A stretch of DNA of 64,000 nt, from NCBI GenBank assembly GCA_947441065.1, contig CANESI010000005.1:36791-100790 (forward strand), written 5' to 3'. Origin of the DNA: Caulobacteraceae bacterium. Lineage in GTDB: Bacteria > Pseudomonadota > Alphaproteobacteria > Caulobacterales > Caulobacteraceae. Position numbers and translations under genes: made by a program. Shown here in pieces: positions 8,035 through 18,390 of this stretch (the stretch's first letter is position 1; the number at the start of each line of letters is the position of its first letter). Below the pieces are notes generated by a model that worked only from the letters and a program-made list of their open reading frames with translations, did not search any database and was not told the origin of the DNA.

Positions 8035-8592
8035 CTAGCGGCCCGTTGGGTCGTCGGCCTGGTTCTTTTGTCGATCCACCTGTTGTTGCCAATAGTCAGC
8101 CCCGTCATCGGGTTTGAAGAAGGCCTTTGGGGCACCGCTCTTGGCCATCACCGCAAAGCTGTTGGTCTTGGCATCATAGATCAGGGTATCGCCATTGGGC
8201 CGCGACAGGGTCTGGGATCCCTTGGGTGGACGGCTGGTAAAGGCGTGGGCCTTGGCGACATAGTCATCCAGACGGTCGGCATTGAAAGCCTTACCATTAC
8301 GCTCGAACTGGCGCTCGGCGCTTTCTTGGGCGCTATAGCGGCGGGTTTCACCCCACATGGGCACGCCATCGACGAGGGGCACATCGTCCGCCGCTGCTCG
8401 TTCGCGCTGAGGCCGACGCCCGCCTTGAACATCAGATTGATCTTGAGGCTCAGCCCGACTGTCACGGTCGTCCATGCGCGCCTCACCCCTGTCGCGGCTC
8501 GGAACAGCAGACGGGCCTGCATCGCACGACCAGAGACCCCCTAAGGTTAGAACGGCAAAGGCCGATAGGGCGACGCCCTTGGTTATACGCAT
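8035..8592 (-). CDS. Probable lipoprotein with a C-terminal nuclease-like domain
   Basis: A 185-residue exported protein. MRITKGVALSAFAVLTLGGLWSC is a signal peptide ending in a possible lipobox (LWSC; tryptophan is unusual at that place). Residues about 28-75 are polar and disordered, rich in D, R, E and Q. The C-terminal part (about 78-170) contains RQFERNGKAFN, DDYVAKAHAF, PNGDTLIYD, NSFAVMAKSGAPKAFFKP and DGADYWQQQ. I recall this as a conserved alphaproteobacterial domain sometimes labelled predicted S-type pyocin and resembling barnase/EndoU/colicin/RelE-type nucleases; that link is from memory. A GGGGGG Shine-Dalgarno precedes the ATG. Confidence 0.75.
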   Translation of the reverse strand: MRITKGVALSAFAVLTLGGLWSCDAGPSAVPSRDRGEARMDDRDSRAEPQDQSDVQGGRRPQRERAAADDVPLVDGVPMWGETRRYSAQESAERQFERNGKAFNADRLDDYVAKAHAFTSRPPKGSQTLSRPNGDTLIYDAKTNSFAVMAKSGAPKAFFKPDDGADYWQQQVDRQKNQADDPTGR

Positions 8593-8740
8593 TTTTAGCC
8601 CCCCAATTTCACCATCTGAAGTAGATTGACTCCGATATTCGACCTTGTCAAACGCGGGGCTTAGAGGGCGAACCCTCGCACCATTTGCCCGCCTGCCCGC
8701 AAAGCGCTATGCAACCGACTTGGCTTGGGAGCACAGCACG

Positions 8741-9958
8741 GTGAGTGACAAACGGGTCCTGTTGATCGTGGGCGGCGGCATCGCCGCCTACAAATGCCTT
8801 GAGCTGGTGCGCCTGCTGCGCAAGTCCGGCATTGCGGTGCGCTGCATCCTGACCAAGGGCGGTGAGGCCTTTGTCACCCCCCTGTCGCTGGCGGCCCTGT
8901 CCGAAGATCGGGTCTATCAGGAGCTATTCTCGCTGACCGATGAGGCCGAGATGGGCCATATCCAGCTGTCGCGCTCTGCCGATCTGGTGGTGGTGGCCCC
9001 GGCGACCGCAGACCTGATGGCCAGAGCGGCCAATGGCCTGGCCAATGATTTGGCGACCACAGCCTTGCTGGCCACCGATAAGCCCGTCCTGATGGCCCCG
9101 GCCATGAATGTGCGGATGTGGAACCATCCCGCCACCCAGCGCAATATCGCGACCCTCGCTGGCGACGGTATCAGCTTTGTTGGACCTGACGAGGGCGCCA
9201 TGGCCTGTGGTGAATTTGGACCGGGCCGGATGGCCGAACCGGCCGCCATCTTTGTTGCCATCATGGAGCGCTTTACCCAAGAGCCTGCGCCTCAAGAGAT
9301 GGCTGGCGACCTGCCGCTCAAGGGGCGTCGCGCCCTGGTCACGGCCGGTCCAACCGTCGAGCCCATTGATCCCGTCCGTCTGATCACCAACCGCTCAAGC
9401 GGCAAGCAGGGCTTTGCGATTGCACAGGCCTTGAGCGCGCTCGGGGCCGAGGTGACGCTCGTCGCCGGACCCGTTGCCCTGCCCACCCCGCCCGGCGTGC
9501 ACCGCGTCGATGTCGAGACCGCGATCCAGATGCAGGCCGCCTGCCAAGCGGCGCTTCCCGCCGATGTCGCCATCTGTGTGGCCGCCGTCGCCGACTGGCG
9601 GCCCGCTGAAGAAGGCACCCTCAAGATCAAGAAGGGGCCAGACGGCCCGCCTGCCATCAACCTGATCGAGAACCCGGACATATTGGCTGGCCTCGCGGCC
9701 CAAGGTCCAAACCGTCCCAAGCTGGTCATCGGCTTTGCGGCGGAAACCAACGATGTCGAAGCCCATGCCCGCGCAAAACTGACGAAAAAGGGCTGCGACT
9801 GGGTCATCGCCAATGATGTGACCCAACCCGGCGTCATGGGCGGCGAGGACAATACGGTTCTGCTCGTCACGCCTGAGGGTACCGAACGCTGGGAAAAGGC
9901 TCCCAAGTCTGACGTTGCTAAACTGATCGCCATCCAAATTGCCAAGGCCCTGAAATGA
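8741..9958 (+). CDS. coaBC: Bifunctional phosphopantothenoylcysteine decarboxylase/synthetase
   Basis: Two-step coenzyme A enzyme of 405 residues. The start is GTG at 8741-8743, preceded by GGGAG nine bases upstream; the frame runs back to 8645 but without a ribosome site. The N-terminal flavoprotein CoaC half has [14 protein letters not shown], the [14 protein letters not shown] variant of the PASANT motif and [16 protein letters not shown] with the substrate-binding residues. The CoaB half (from about 190) has [26 protein letters not shown] and the lysine-rich KIKK. Overlaps dut by ATGA, so the two are coupled. Confidence 0.96.
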   Translation: MSDKRVLLIVGGGIAAYKCLELVRLLRKSGIAVRCILTKGGEAFVTPLSLAALSEDRVYQELFSLTDEAEMGHIQLSRSADLVVVAPATADLMARAANGLANDLATTALLATDKPVLMAPAMNVRMWNHPATQRNIATLAGDGISFVGPDEGAMACGEFGPGRMAEPAAIFVAIMERFTQEPAPQEMAGDLPLKGRRALVTAGPTVEPIDPVRLITNRSSGKQGFAIAQALSALGAEVTLVAGPVALPTPPGVHRVDVETAIQMQAACQAALPADVAICVAAVADWRPAEEGTLKIKKGPDGPPAINLIENPDILAGLAAQGPNRPKLVIGFAAETNDVEAHARAKLTKKGCDWVIANDVTQPGVMGGEDNTVLLVTPEGTERWEKAPKSDVAKLIAIQIAKALK

Positions 9959-10428
9959 CCCTCGCCACTGGACTTGCCGCCCCCACCATCGCCGTTGTGC
10001 AGATGGCCCATGCTCAAGGCCTGCCCCTGCCAGCCTATGAGACCTCTGGCGCTGCCGGGATGGATCTGCGCGCCGCGGTCGAGGATGAGGCCCCTGTGGT
10101 CCTGCGCCCCGGATCACGCGCTATGGTCCCGACGGGGCTCTGTATCGCGGTTCCGGCAGGCTTTGAGGTCCAGGTCCGGCCTCGGTCGGGCTTGGCGGCT
10201 AAGGCTGGCATCACCTGCCTGAACAGTCCCGGCACGGTCGACAGCGACTATCGCGGCGAACTGAAGGTCATCTTGATCAATCTTGGGGCAGAAGACTTCA
10301 TCATTCGGCGCGGCGAGCGCATTGCCCAGATGGTGGTCGCGCCCGTTGTGCAGGCCGCTTGGCAACAGGTCGACAGCCTCGATGAGACCGCGCGCGGCGC
10401 TGGCGGCTTTGGCTCGACAGGGGTCTAG
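9955..10428 (+). CDS. dut: dUTP diphosphatase
   Basis: Trimeric dUTPase of 157 residues that hydrolyses dUTP to dUMP, keeping uracil out of DNA. All five family motifs are present: AAGMDLRAA (1), [11 protein letters not shown] (2), [17 protein letters not shown] with the catalytic aspartate and tyrosine (3), [10 protein letters not shown] (4) and the C-terminal glycine-rich arm [10 protein letters not shown] (5). The ATG overlaps the coaBC stop (ATGA). It converges with dapB, whose stop is three bases away. Confidence 0.97.
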   Translation: MTLATGLAAPTIAVVQMAHAQGLPLPAYETSGAAGMDLRAAVEDEAPVVLRPGSRAMVPTGLCIAVPAGFEVQVRPRSGLAAKAGITCLNSPGTVDSDYRGELKVILINLGAEDFIIRRGERIAQMVVAPVVQAAWQQVDSLDETARGAGGFGSTGV

Positions 10429-10431
10429 ACC

Positions 10432-11256
10432 CTAGGCCTTTAGACCCAAGACATCTTGCATATCATAGAGGCCGGGCTTGGACTGGGCGACGGCCCAGAG
10501 GGCGGCCTCAACCGCGCCCCTTGCAAATAGGCCTCGGTCACGCGCCGAGTGGGACAGGGTCAAGATCTCGTCTTCAGCCGCAAACAGCACACTATGCTCA
10601 CCGACAATGCCGCCGCCGCGCAGGACGCCAAAGCCGATATCGCCTTCCTTGCGCGGCCCGGTCAGGCCATCGCGGCCTCGGTCTGAGTGGCCGGCCAGAT
10701 CAATGCCGCGCCCGACTGCTGCCGCCTCACCCAACATCAGGGCGGTCCCAGAAGGCGCATCGATCTTTCGGCGATGATGGGCCTCTAGCACCTCAATATC
10801 ATAGGCCTTTGGGCCCAGCGCCCGCGCGGCCTGACGCACAAGACCCAGCAGCATATTGACGCCGAGCGAAAAGTTGCCCGAACGGACAATGACGATCTGG
10901 GTTGCCGCCGCTGCGAGCATCGCCTCGTCTTCGTCGTCAAATCCGGTCGAGCCTATGATCAGGGCCGGACGAACGGTGCCGACCGCGCGAGGCTCGGCGC
11001 AGGACCGCGCCAAGGCGGCAGAGGCCTTGGGCAGGGTGAAATCAATAATGACGCGGCTGGCCTCAATGGCCTCAAGGGCAGAGGTCAGGATGCGTGACCC
11101 ACTGAGGCTACCCTCGGTGCCCACGCGATCAAAAAGGGCGCTGACGGTCACATCGCCTTGGGCTTCACTGCGGCTATCCAACGCAGCGGTCACGACCTGC
11201 CCCATACGCCCAAGGGCCCCGGCAACACCGATGGTGACAGCTGATGACGAGGCCAT
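10432..11256 (-). CDS. dapB: 4-hydroxy-tetrahydrodipicolinate reductase
   Basis: NAD(P)H-dependent reductase of 274 residues in the lysine/diaminopimelate pathway, feeding peptidoglycan. The nucleotide-binding loop is VAGALGRMGQVV (about 10-21) and the substrate/catalytic segment is EAHHRRKIDAPSGTA (about 158-172) with the catalytic histidines and lysine. An AAGGA ribosome site lies about ten bases before the ATG at 11254-11256. dapF, a later step of the same pathway, is at 44189. Confidence 0.97.
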   Translation of the reverse strand: MASSSAVTIGVAGALGRMGQVVTAALDSRSEAQGDVTVSALFDRVGTEGSLSGSRILTSALEAIEASRVIIDFTLPKASAALARSCAEPRAVGTVRPALIIGSTGFDDEDEAMLAAAATQIVIVRSGNFSLGVNMLLGLVRQAARALGPKAYDIEVLEAHHRRKIDAPSGTALMLGEAAAVGRGIDLAGHSDRGRDGLTGPRKEGDIGFGVLRGGGIVGEHSVLFAAEDEILTLSHSARDRGLFARGAVEAALWAVAQSKPGLYDMQDVLGLKA

Positions 11257-11485
11257 AACGAACCGCTTTCCTTGAACAATGGATCAATTGATAGACCGCC
11301 ATCTGTCGCAACATCAATGGCACAAAACCCTAAACAGATGTTTGAATAGGCCCCCATCAGGATATTTACCCTATTTATTCGGTAGAATTTGCCTCAACCC
11401 CTCATGGATGCGGTTGTGACAGGGGGGCGGCGCCGTTAGGGTGCGGCCTCAATTTGAACCTGGCTTGCAAGATCCGCGGGACATC

Positions 11486-13777
<2,292 letters not shown>

Positions 13778-13784
13778 AGACTAT

Positions 13785-13818
13785 CCCTCCATAGGCACCC
13801 TTGGCTGCCTGTGGAGGG
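13785..13818. terminator. Bidirectional terminator between maeB and the zinc operon
   Basis: CCCTCCATAGGCA and TGCCTGTGGAGGG form a 13-base stem with a single T-G mismatch and an 8-base loop, placed between two convergent stop codons (13777 and 13833). The U-tract is weak on both strands. Confidence 0.6.
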
Positions 13819-13832
13819 GTCTATCCTTCAGC

Positions 13833-14903
13833 CTAGGCCGCGCAGGCCTCAAAACCTGCCCGCAGCTTGGCCTCGTCAAGATCGCGTCCAATAAAGACCA
13901 GACGGCTATGGCGCTGATCGGTGGCATTCCAAGGCCGCTGGAAGTCGCCCTCTAGGATCATGTGCACGGCCTGGAAGACCAGACGTCGCTCATCGCCCGC
14001 CACATCGATAATGCCCTTGGCCCGCAAGATGTCGGGGCCTTGCGCTGCGAGCAGGTCGTTGAGCCAGGTCGTAATCTTGCCCCCATCGACCGGGCGGTCG
14101 AGACGCAGGCTGATGCCGCGAATATCGTCATCATGGATATCGGAGGCCTTGGCGTGATCGTAGTCGTGATGATGGCGATGGCCGTGGTCATGCCCATGAT
14201 CATGGTCACAATGTTCGTCGTGGACGTGGCCATCCTCGCCATGGGCAGGGTTGAGGAACTCTGGCTCGATGGAGACGATACGCTCCAGATCAAAGCCGCC
14301 TCGCCCCAAAATCGCATCGAGCGGCACATTCGAGCGCTGAGCCCGGTGGATCGGCGCAAGGGGATTGAGACGGCGCAGGCGGGCCTCGACCATGCGCAGA
14401 TCCTGCTCGGACACCAGATCGGTCTTGTTCAAGACAATCTGGTCGGCAAAGGCGATCTGCTCTCGCGCCTCGCGGCTGTCGGAAAGGCGCAGGAGCACAT
14501 GTTTGGCGTCAACCACGGTGGTGACACTATCGAGCTGGGTGCGGGCCTTGACGTCCTCATCGACAAAGAAGGTCTGGGCGACCGGCCCCGGATCGGCCAA
14601 GCCTGTGGTTTCAACAATGATGGCGTCAAAGCCGCCCTTGCGCTTCATCAGGCCCGACAGCACCCGGATCAGATCGCCGCGCACCGTGCAGCAGACGCAG
14701 CCATTGTTCATCTCAAAGACCTCTTCGTCGGCCCCGACGATCAGGTCATTGTCGATACCGATCTCGCCAAACTCATTGACGATCACCGCATAACGCTTGC
14801 CGTGATCCTCCGACAGGATGCGGTTGAGCAGGGTGGTCTTACCGGCGCCGAGATAGCCGGTCAGAACGGTAACGGGTGTCTTTGAGACAGGAGCTTGGGT
14901 CAT
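13833..14903 (-). CDS. COG0523-family GTPase metallochaperone (zinc-linked)
   Basis: G3E-family GTPase of 356 residues. It has a P-loop GYLGAGKTT (about 16-24), the metal site GCVCCT (about 69-74), ETTGLADPG as the switch region and NKTD for guanine recognition. A long histidine/aspartate-rich stretch (about 222-256, for example HDHGHDHGHRHHH) binds metal. The C-terminal CobW_C domain ends near HSRLVFIGRDLDEA. It lies 42 bases after znuB on the same strand and behind a Zur-like operator, so it is most likely a zinc allocation factor of the ZigA/ZagA type rather than CobW. Its exact client is not visible. Confidence 0.93.
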   Translation of the reverse strand: MTQAPVSKTPVTVLTGYLGAGKTTLLNRILSEDHGKRYAVIVNEFGEIGIDNDLIVGADEEVFEMNNGCVCCTVRGDLIRVLSGLMKRKGGFDAIIVETTGLADPGPVAQTFFVDEDVKARTQLDSVTTVVDAKHVLLRLSDSREAREQIAFADQIVLNKTDLVSEQDLRMVEARLRRLNPLAPIHRAQRSNVPLDAILGRGGFDLERIVSIEPEFLNPAHGEDGHVHDEHCDHDHGHDHGHRHHHDYDHAKASDIHDDDIRGISLRLDRPVDGGKITTWLNDLLAAQGPDILRAKGIIDVAGDERRLVFQAVHMILEGDFQRPWNATDQRHSRLVFIGRDLDEAKLRAGFEACAA

Positions 14904-14945
14904 GGGGAAACTCTTACAGACAAGGTCGCATCAGGAAAAGCGGCT

Positions 14946-15803
14946 TCAGCCTTCCAGATGGGTACGCCCGGGCAGGTTTTGAAGCAGACCATTGTTAGAC
15001 CCAACCAGCGCCGACAGGGCAAAGAGGCTCGCCGCCGTCAAGGTCATGGTCGCGCCGGGTTCAGCCCCGAACCGATGGGCGAGGAACAGGCCCGCGCCGC
15101 TGGACAGGGCCGAGATCAGCACCGCCGTCCCCGCCTGCCCGACATAGGTGCGAGCCCAAAACCGAGAGGCGGCGGCAGGGATCATCATCAGGCCAACCGT
15201 CATCAGGGCCCCAAAGGCCCTAAAACCCGCCACCAGATTAAGGGCCACCAACAGCATCAAAAGCAGATGGAGTAGGCCGCCCGGCAGGCCTGAGGCCCGC
15301 ATAAAGACCGGATCAGCACTCTCAGCCAAAAATCCCCGAATAAAGAGGGCAAGGGCAAAGAGGGTTGCCGTCGCAGCCCCCGCTGAGACCAGAAGGGCGG
15401 TGGTATCCAGCCCCTTGGCGGCGCCGAACAGCAGATCAAACACCATTTCGGCATTGGCGTTGCGTCCCAAGATCAAGACGCCAAGGGCCAGAGCGCTGAG
15501 ATAGAAGACCGCAAAGGCGGCATCCTCGGGCAAGCGCTTGGTCCGGGCCAGCAGACTGGACAGACCGGCAACGACAAAGCCCGCGAGGAGCGCCCCAATC
15601 GTCATGGCCACAGGATCAGGACCGGCAATCAGATAGGCGAGGGCGGCGCCCGGCAAGATGCCATGGGACAGGGCGTCACCGACCAGACTCATACGCCGTG
15701 CGATCAACAGAACCCCAAGCGGCGCACCGCCCAAGGCGAGGGCAAGCCCCCCCGCGAGGGCCATGGGCAGGGCAAATTCGGCACCAGAATGGACGGCGCT
15801 CAC
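14946..15803 (-). CDS. znuB: Zinc ABC transporter permease (ZnuB-like)
   Basis: ABC-3 family permease of 285 residues with eight or so hydrophobic segments. Typical features are LPMALAGGLALALGGAPLGVLLIARRMSLVGDALSHGILPG, where DALSHGILPG is the family's conserved cytoplasmic loop, and later RAFGALMTVGLMMIPAAASRF. The start at 15801-15803 overlaps the end of znuC by four bases (ATGA), so they are coupled. No substrate-binding ZnuA gene is present in the window. Zinc, rather than manganese or iron, is inferred from the Zur-like operator and the COG0523 neighbour. Confidence 0.92.
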   Translation of the reverse strand: MSAVHSGAEFALPMALAGGLALALGGAPLGVLLIARRMSLVGDALSHGILPGAALAYLIAGPDPVAMTIGALLAGFVVAGLSSLLARTKRLPEDAAFAVFYLSALALGVLILGRNANAEMVFDLLFGAAKGLDTTALLVSAGAATATLFALALFIRGFLAESADPVFMRASGLPGGLLHLLLMLLVALNLVAGFRAFGALMTVGLMMIPAAASRFWARTYVGQAGTAVLISALSSGAGLFLAHRFGAEPGATMTLTAASLFALSALVGSNNGLLQNLPGRTHLEG

Positions 15804-16543
15804 GCGGCATGGTCCCGATGACAGATCCCAGCGCCGTCGCTCCAGGCCTCAGACAGGCGCCGTGCGGTCAAGAGGTTCTCTGGAGCCAAGGCCTGCTCGG
15901 TCGGGGCCCAGGAGACCTTTTCACGGGCAAGAAGCAGGGTATCGGCGCAGGTGTCTCGCACCATATCCAGATCATGCAGGACCATCACCACGGTCCGGCC
16001 CTCGCTCGGCCAGCGCTTGACGAGGGCAATCAGGTCGTCGGTCGTGCGCGCATCGAGCGCAGTGAAGGGCTCATCCAACAGGATCAGCCGCGCATCTTGC
16101 ACCAGAACCCGGGCAAAGAGGGCGCGTTGAAGTTGGCCGCCGGACACAGACCCAAGGGCGCGATCCTCAAAGCCAGACAGGCCCACGGCGCTCATGGCGT
16201 CTTCGATCCTATGACGGTCCTGATGGGTTACCGCCCCGAAGAGGCCCCGCCGCCCCCAAAGGCCCAAACCAACCAACTCGCCAATGGTCATGGGAAAATC
16301 GCGGTCCACACCATGATCTTGCGGCAGATAGGCGATCTGGTTGGGCTTTAGACCGCTGCGGTCCACGCGGCCCGATAGGGGGGCTAGCGCGCCCGCTAGG
16401 CCCTTGAGCAGGGTCGACTTGCCAGACCCGTTCGGACCCACCACCGCCGTAACCCGCGCCTCATCAAAGGCTCCATCCAGATGATGGACCGCTGGACGGC
16501 GCTCATAGCCGAGGGTCAGATCGTGAAGACGCACCAGACTCAT
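15800..16543 (-). CDS. znuC: Zinc ABC transporter ATP-binding protein (ZnuC-like)
   Basis: ATPase of 247 residues partnering ZnuB. Walker A is VVGPNGSGKSTLL (about 34-46), the Q-loop is in AYLPQDHGVDRDFP, the signature is SVSGGQLQRALFARVL, Walker B is RLILLDEPFTALD and the switch histidine is in VVMVLHDLDMV. I chose the ATG at 16541-16543 (MSLVRLHDLTLGYE) because AGGA stands six bases before it, even though the frame is open further up. That ribosome site overlaps the stop codon of a 37-codon frame at 16552-16665. Confidence 0.94.
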   Translation of the reverse strand: MSLVRLHDLTLGYERRPAVHHLDGAFDEARVTAVVGPNGSGKSTLLKGLAGALAPLSGRVDRSGLKPNQIAYLPQDHGVDRDFPMTIGELVGLGLWGRRGLFGAVTHQDRHRIEDAMSAVGLSGFEDRALGSVSGGQLQRALFARVLVQDARLILLDEPFTALDARTTDDLIALVKRWPSEGRTVVMVLHDLDMVRDTCADTLLLAREKVSWAPTEQALAPENLLTARRLSEAWSDGAGICHRDHAA

Positions 16544-16551
16544 GAGGTTTC

Positions 16552-16665
16552 CTACGCGGCCAAGGACCAAAAGACCGCCGCCCACACTAGAGCGGACGCC
16601 GCAGCGGCCAGCACCAGGCGGGAAAAGACGCTCATATTGACAAGATCTAGGCTAAACTTTCGCAT
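16552..16665 (-). CDS. Candidate 37-residue single-helix membrane peptide at the head of the zinc operon
   Basis: Small frame starting at ATG 16663-16665 and ending at TAG 16552-16554. It encodes a basic N-terminus (MRKFSLDLV) and one hydrophobic helix (about 14-36, rich in A, V, L, W and F). Its stop codon is part of the TAGGAAACCTCATG string that carries the znuC ribosome site and start, an arrangement typical of translational coupling. It lies 16 bases downstream of the Zur-like operator. No strong Shine-Dalgarno precedes it, so it could be leaderless or a regulatory leader frame. Function unknown. Confidence 0.5.
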   Translation of the reverse strand: MRKFSLDLVNMSVFSRLVLAAAASALVWAAVFWSLAA

Positions 16666-16681
16666 GGGCACCGTTTAGCAC

Positions 16682-16694
16682 GTTATAGTGTAAC
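16682..16694 (-). promoter_or_regulatory. Zur-like operator of the zinc operon
   Basis: GTTATAGTGTAAC, an imperfect 13-base palindrome with perfect GTTA/TAAC arms and matching inner A/T, closely resembles alphaproteobacterial Zur boxes of the form GTTATA-N-TATAAC. Its minus strand also contains TATAAC, which could serve as a -10 element, so bound Zur would block transcription of the genes from 16665 down to 13833. Confidence 0.6.
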
Positions 16695-16766
16695 ATGCGA
16701 GGCCATGGTTTTAGCGCCCATTCGGCCCTCAATCGGCAGAACCTTCACCGTCTTGCATGGCTGGCG

Positions 16767-16794
16767 TTGACTCAGCAAAAGACGGCTGTATAAG
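16767..16794 (+). promoter_or_regulatory. rplU promoter
   Basis: TTGACT (16767-16772), a 16-base spacer, TATAAG (16789-16794): a strong housekeeping promoter pointing at rplU-rpmA. Transcription would begin near 16801. Confidence 0.7.
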
Positions 16795-16805
16795 TCCTGC
16801 CTCCG

Positions 16806-16837
16806 CCCGCTGGACCACTAGCGGGCCCATCTTTTTT
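16806..16837 (+). terminator. Attenuator-like hairpin in the rplU leader
   Basis: CCCGCT / AGCGGG (16806-16811 and 16820-16825) with an 8-base loop, then CCCATC and six T (16832-16837). It starts only a few bases after the predicted transcription start and about 70 bases before the rplU ATG, with no gene upstream on this strand to terminate. This suggests a leader attenuator. Confidence 0.5.
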
Positions 16838-16905
16838 GCGAATAGGGTCTAGGCCTCGCCGGTACGTCAAGGCGCGACTAGACTGCACCAGAGAGGCCTA
16901 ATTCG

Positions 16906-17430
16906 ATGTACGCGGTGATTAAGACCGGCGGGAAGCAATACCGGGTTCAAGCAGGTGACCTGCTTGTGGTCGAGAAGCTTGACGGCGAACCTGGCGCAGA
17001 AGTCGCCTTCAATGAAGTTCTGATGCTCGGTGAGGGCGCGGACGTCATCGTTGGGGCCCCTGTGGTCGAAGGCGCATCCGTTAAGGGCGCTCTGATTGAA
17101 ACCCGCAAGGGCGTCAAGGTTAAGGTCTTCAAGAAGATCCGCCGTCAGGGCTATCGCCGCACCGGCGGTCATCGCCAGCTCGAAACGGTCATTCGCGTGA
17201 CCTCGGTCAGCGGCGCTGGCCTGAGCGAAACCTGGGACGGCACCGTGGACTTTACCCCACGCGCCATTCTCAACGCCAAGGCTCGTGGCCTGACCAATCT
17301 GGTCGCCGAGCTGGAAGCTGCCCACGCTCCCGTGGTTGCGGCCCCAACCGCTGACGCCGCCCCGGCAAAGAAACCCCGTGCAAAGAAGGCGGCTCCAGCA
17401 GCAGACGCCTCCGAAGGCGCCGAAGCCTAA
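16906..17430 (+). CDS. rplU: 50S ribosomal protein L21 with C-terminal extension
   Basis: Large-subunit protein. Residues 1-103 match the standard L21 fold (MYAVIKTGGKQYRVQAGD, KVKVFKKIRRQGYRRTGGHRQ). A further 70 residues follow, including LNAKARGLTNLVAELE and an alanine/lysine/proline-rich basic tail ending KKAAPAADASEGAEA; such extensions are frequent in Alphaproteobacteria. Total 174 residues against about 103 in E. coli. First gene of the rplU-rpmA transcript, with its own promoter and leader hairpin. Confidence 0.97.
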   Translation: MYAVIKTGGKQYRVQAGDLLVVEKLDGEPGAEVAFNEVLMLGEGADVIVGAPVVEGASVKGALIETRKGVKVKVFKKIRRQGYRRTGGHRQLETVIRVTSVSGAGLSETWDGTVDFTPRAILNAKARGLTNLVAELEAAHAPVVAAPTADAAPAKKPRAKKAAPAADASEGAEA

Positions 17431-17458
17431 GGCTTCGAGACAGATTTAGGAGTTCCAG

Positions 17459-17734
17459 ATGGCTCATAAGAAATCAGGCGGTTCTTCGCGCAACGGTCGC
17501 GATTCCGACGGTCGGCGCCTTGGCGTCAAGAAGTTCGGCGGCGAGAAGGTCCTCGCCGGCAACATCATCATTCGTCAGCGCGGAACCAAGTTCTTCGCCG
17601 GTGAGAACGTGGGCATGGGCAAGGATCACACCCTGTTCGCCCTTGAACACGGCAATGTAAAATTCATCACCAAGCGCAACGACCGAACCTTTGTTACGGT
17701 CGTTCCGGCTCAGGAAGCCTTGGCCGCCGAATAG
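17459..17734 (+). CDS. rpmA: 50S ribosomal protein L27
   Basis: Protein of 91 residues near the peptidyl-transferase centre. [20 protein letters not shown] and [22 protein letters not shown] are diagnostic. It begins with the normal MAHKK and has no cleavable N-terminal extension of the Firmicute kind. An AGGAG ribosome site stands five bases before the ATG. It follows rplU by 28 bases and ends before a strong terminator. Confidence 0.98.
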   Translation: MAHKKSGGSSRNGRDSDGRRLGVKKFGGEKVLAGNIIIRQRGTKFFAGENVGMGKDHTLFALEHGNVKFITKRNDRTFVTVVPAQEALAAE

Positions 17735-17795
17735 GCACCAACCCCTTCCCCCGGATCGCGCCAAGTTCGCTGCGGTCCGGAGACAAAACACCCAA

Positions 17796-17833
17796 GCGGG
17801 GAGTCCGGACCACGGACTCCCCGCTTTTGTTTT
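17796..17833 (+). terminator. Strong terminator after rpmA
   Basis: Perfect 12-base stem GCGGGGAGTCCG / CGGACTCCCCGC with a 5-base loop, followed by TTTTGTTTT: a textbook intrinsic terminator for rplU-rpmA. Confidence 0.9.
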
Positions 17834-17850
17834 GGACCAAGAGGCCAGCC

Positions 17851-18390
17851 ATGGGCCAGACCCTCGAACGGATTAGGACTGATATTCAAACCCAGCGCCT
17901 GCGGCTTCGAACCCCTGTCGCCGCAGATGCGGCCGCTATCGCGTCGCTGGCCGGTGATTTTGACGTAACCCGCATGACCGCGCGCATGCCGCATCCCTAT
18001 TTGCGCATCGATGCCGAGGGCTTTATCAGCCGTGCGGCACAATCGGCCTCGTTCGACAATCAGACCCTCGTCATTGAGCATCAAACTGAAGGGCCTATCG
18101 GCTCGATCGGTCTGTTCCAGAGCGAAACCGGCCAGCCTGAGATCGGCTATTGGATCGGCAAGCCCTATTGGGGACAGGGCCTCGCCTCCGAGGCCCTGCG
18201 CGGCCTGCAAGATTGGGTCAAGAACGTGCAGGGACGGCGCTATCTGACGGCCGGGCACTTTGCCGACAATCCGGTCAGTGGCCAGGTGCTGATCAAGGCG
18301 GGCTTTCTCTATACCGGTGAGGTCCGCACCCTCTTTTCTCAGGCCCGAAACACGACGGTGCCGTCGCGCATGATGGTGTGGCTGGCCTAG
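17851..18390 (+). CDS. GNAT family N-acetyltransferase (RimJ/RimL-like)
   Basis: Acetyl-CoA-dependent N-acetyltransferase of 179 residues. It opens with IQTQRLRLRTPVAADAAAI, as in RimJ-type enzymes, and the acetyl-CoA loop is IGYWIGKPYWGQGLASEAL (about 107-125), followed by DNPVSGQVLIKAGFLYTGE. The ATG at 17851 has GAGG six bases upstream; an in-frame TTG at 17827 lies inside the terminator U-tract and is unlikely. The gene starts 17 bases past that U-tract, so it either depends on read-through or has an unseen promoter. Substrate unknown. Confidence 0.88.
   Translation: MGQTLERIRTDIQTQRLRLRTPVAADAAAIASLAGDFDVTRMTARMPHPYLRIDAEGFISRAAQSASFDNQTLVIEHQTEGPIGSIGLFQSETGQPEIGYWIGKPYWGQGLASEALRGLQDWVKNVQGRRYLTAGHFADNPVSGQVLIKAGFLYTGEVRTLFSQARNTTVPSRMMVWLA

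Noticed and set aside
13962..14885. 307-codon frame on the plus strand over the COG0523 gene
   Set aside because: Complement of the real GTPase gene; the hydrophobic run comes from reading the histidine codons backwards.
13833..14903. CobW cobalamin synthesis protein
   Set aside because: Same superfamily, but the histidine-rich segment, znuCB neighbours and Zur-like operator point to zinc and there are no cobalamin genes.
17885..17925. tRNA-like string CTTCGAACCCC
   Set aside because: It lies inside the acetyltransferase coding region and no acceptor or anticodon stem can be drawn.
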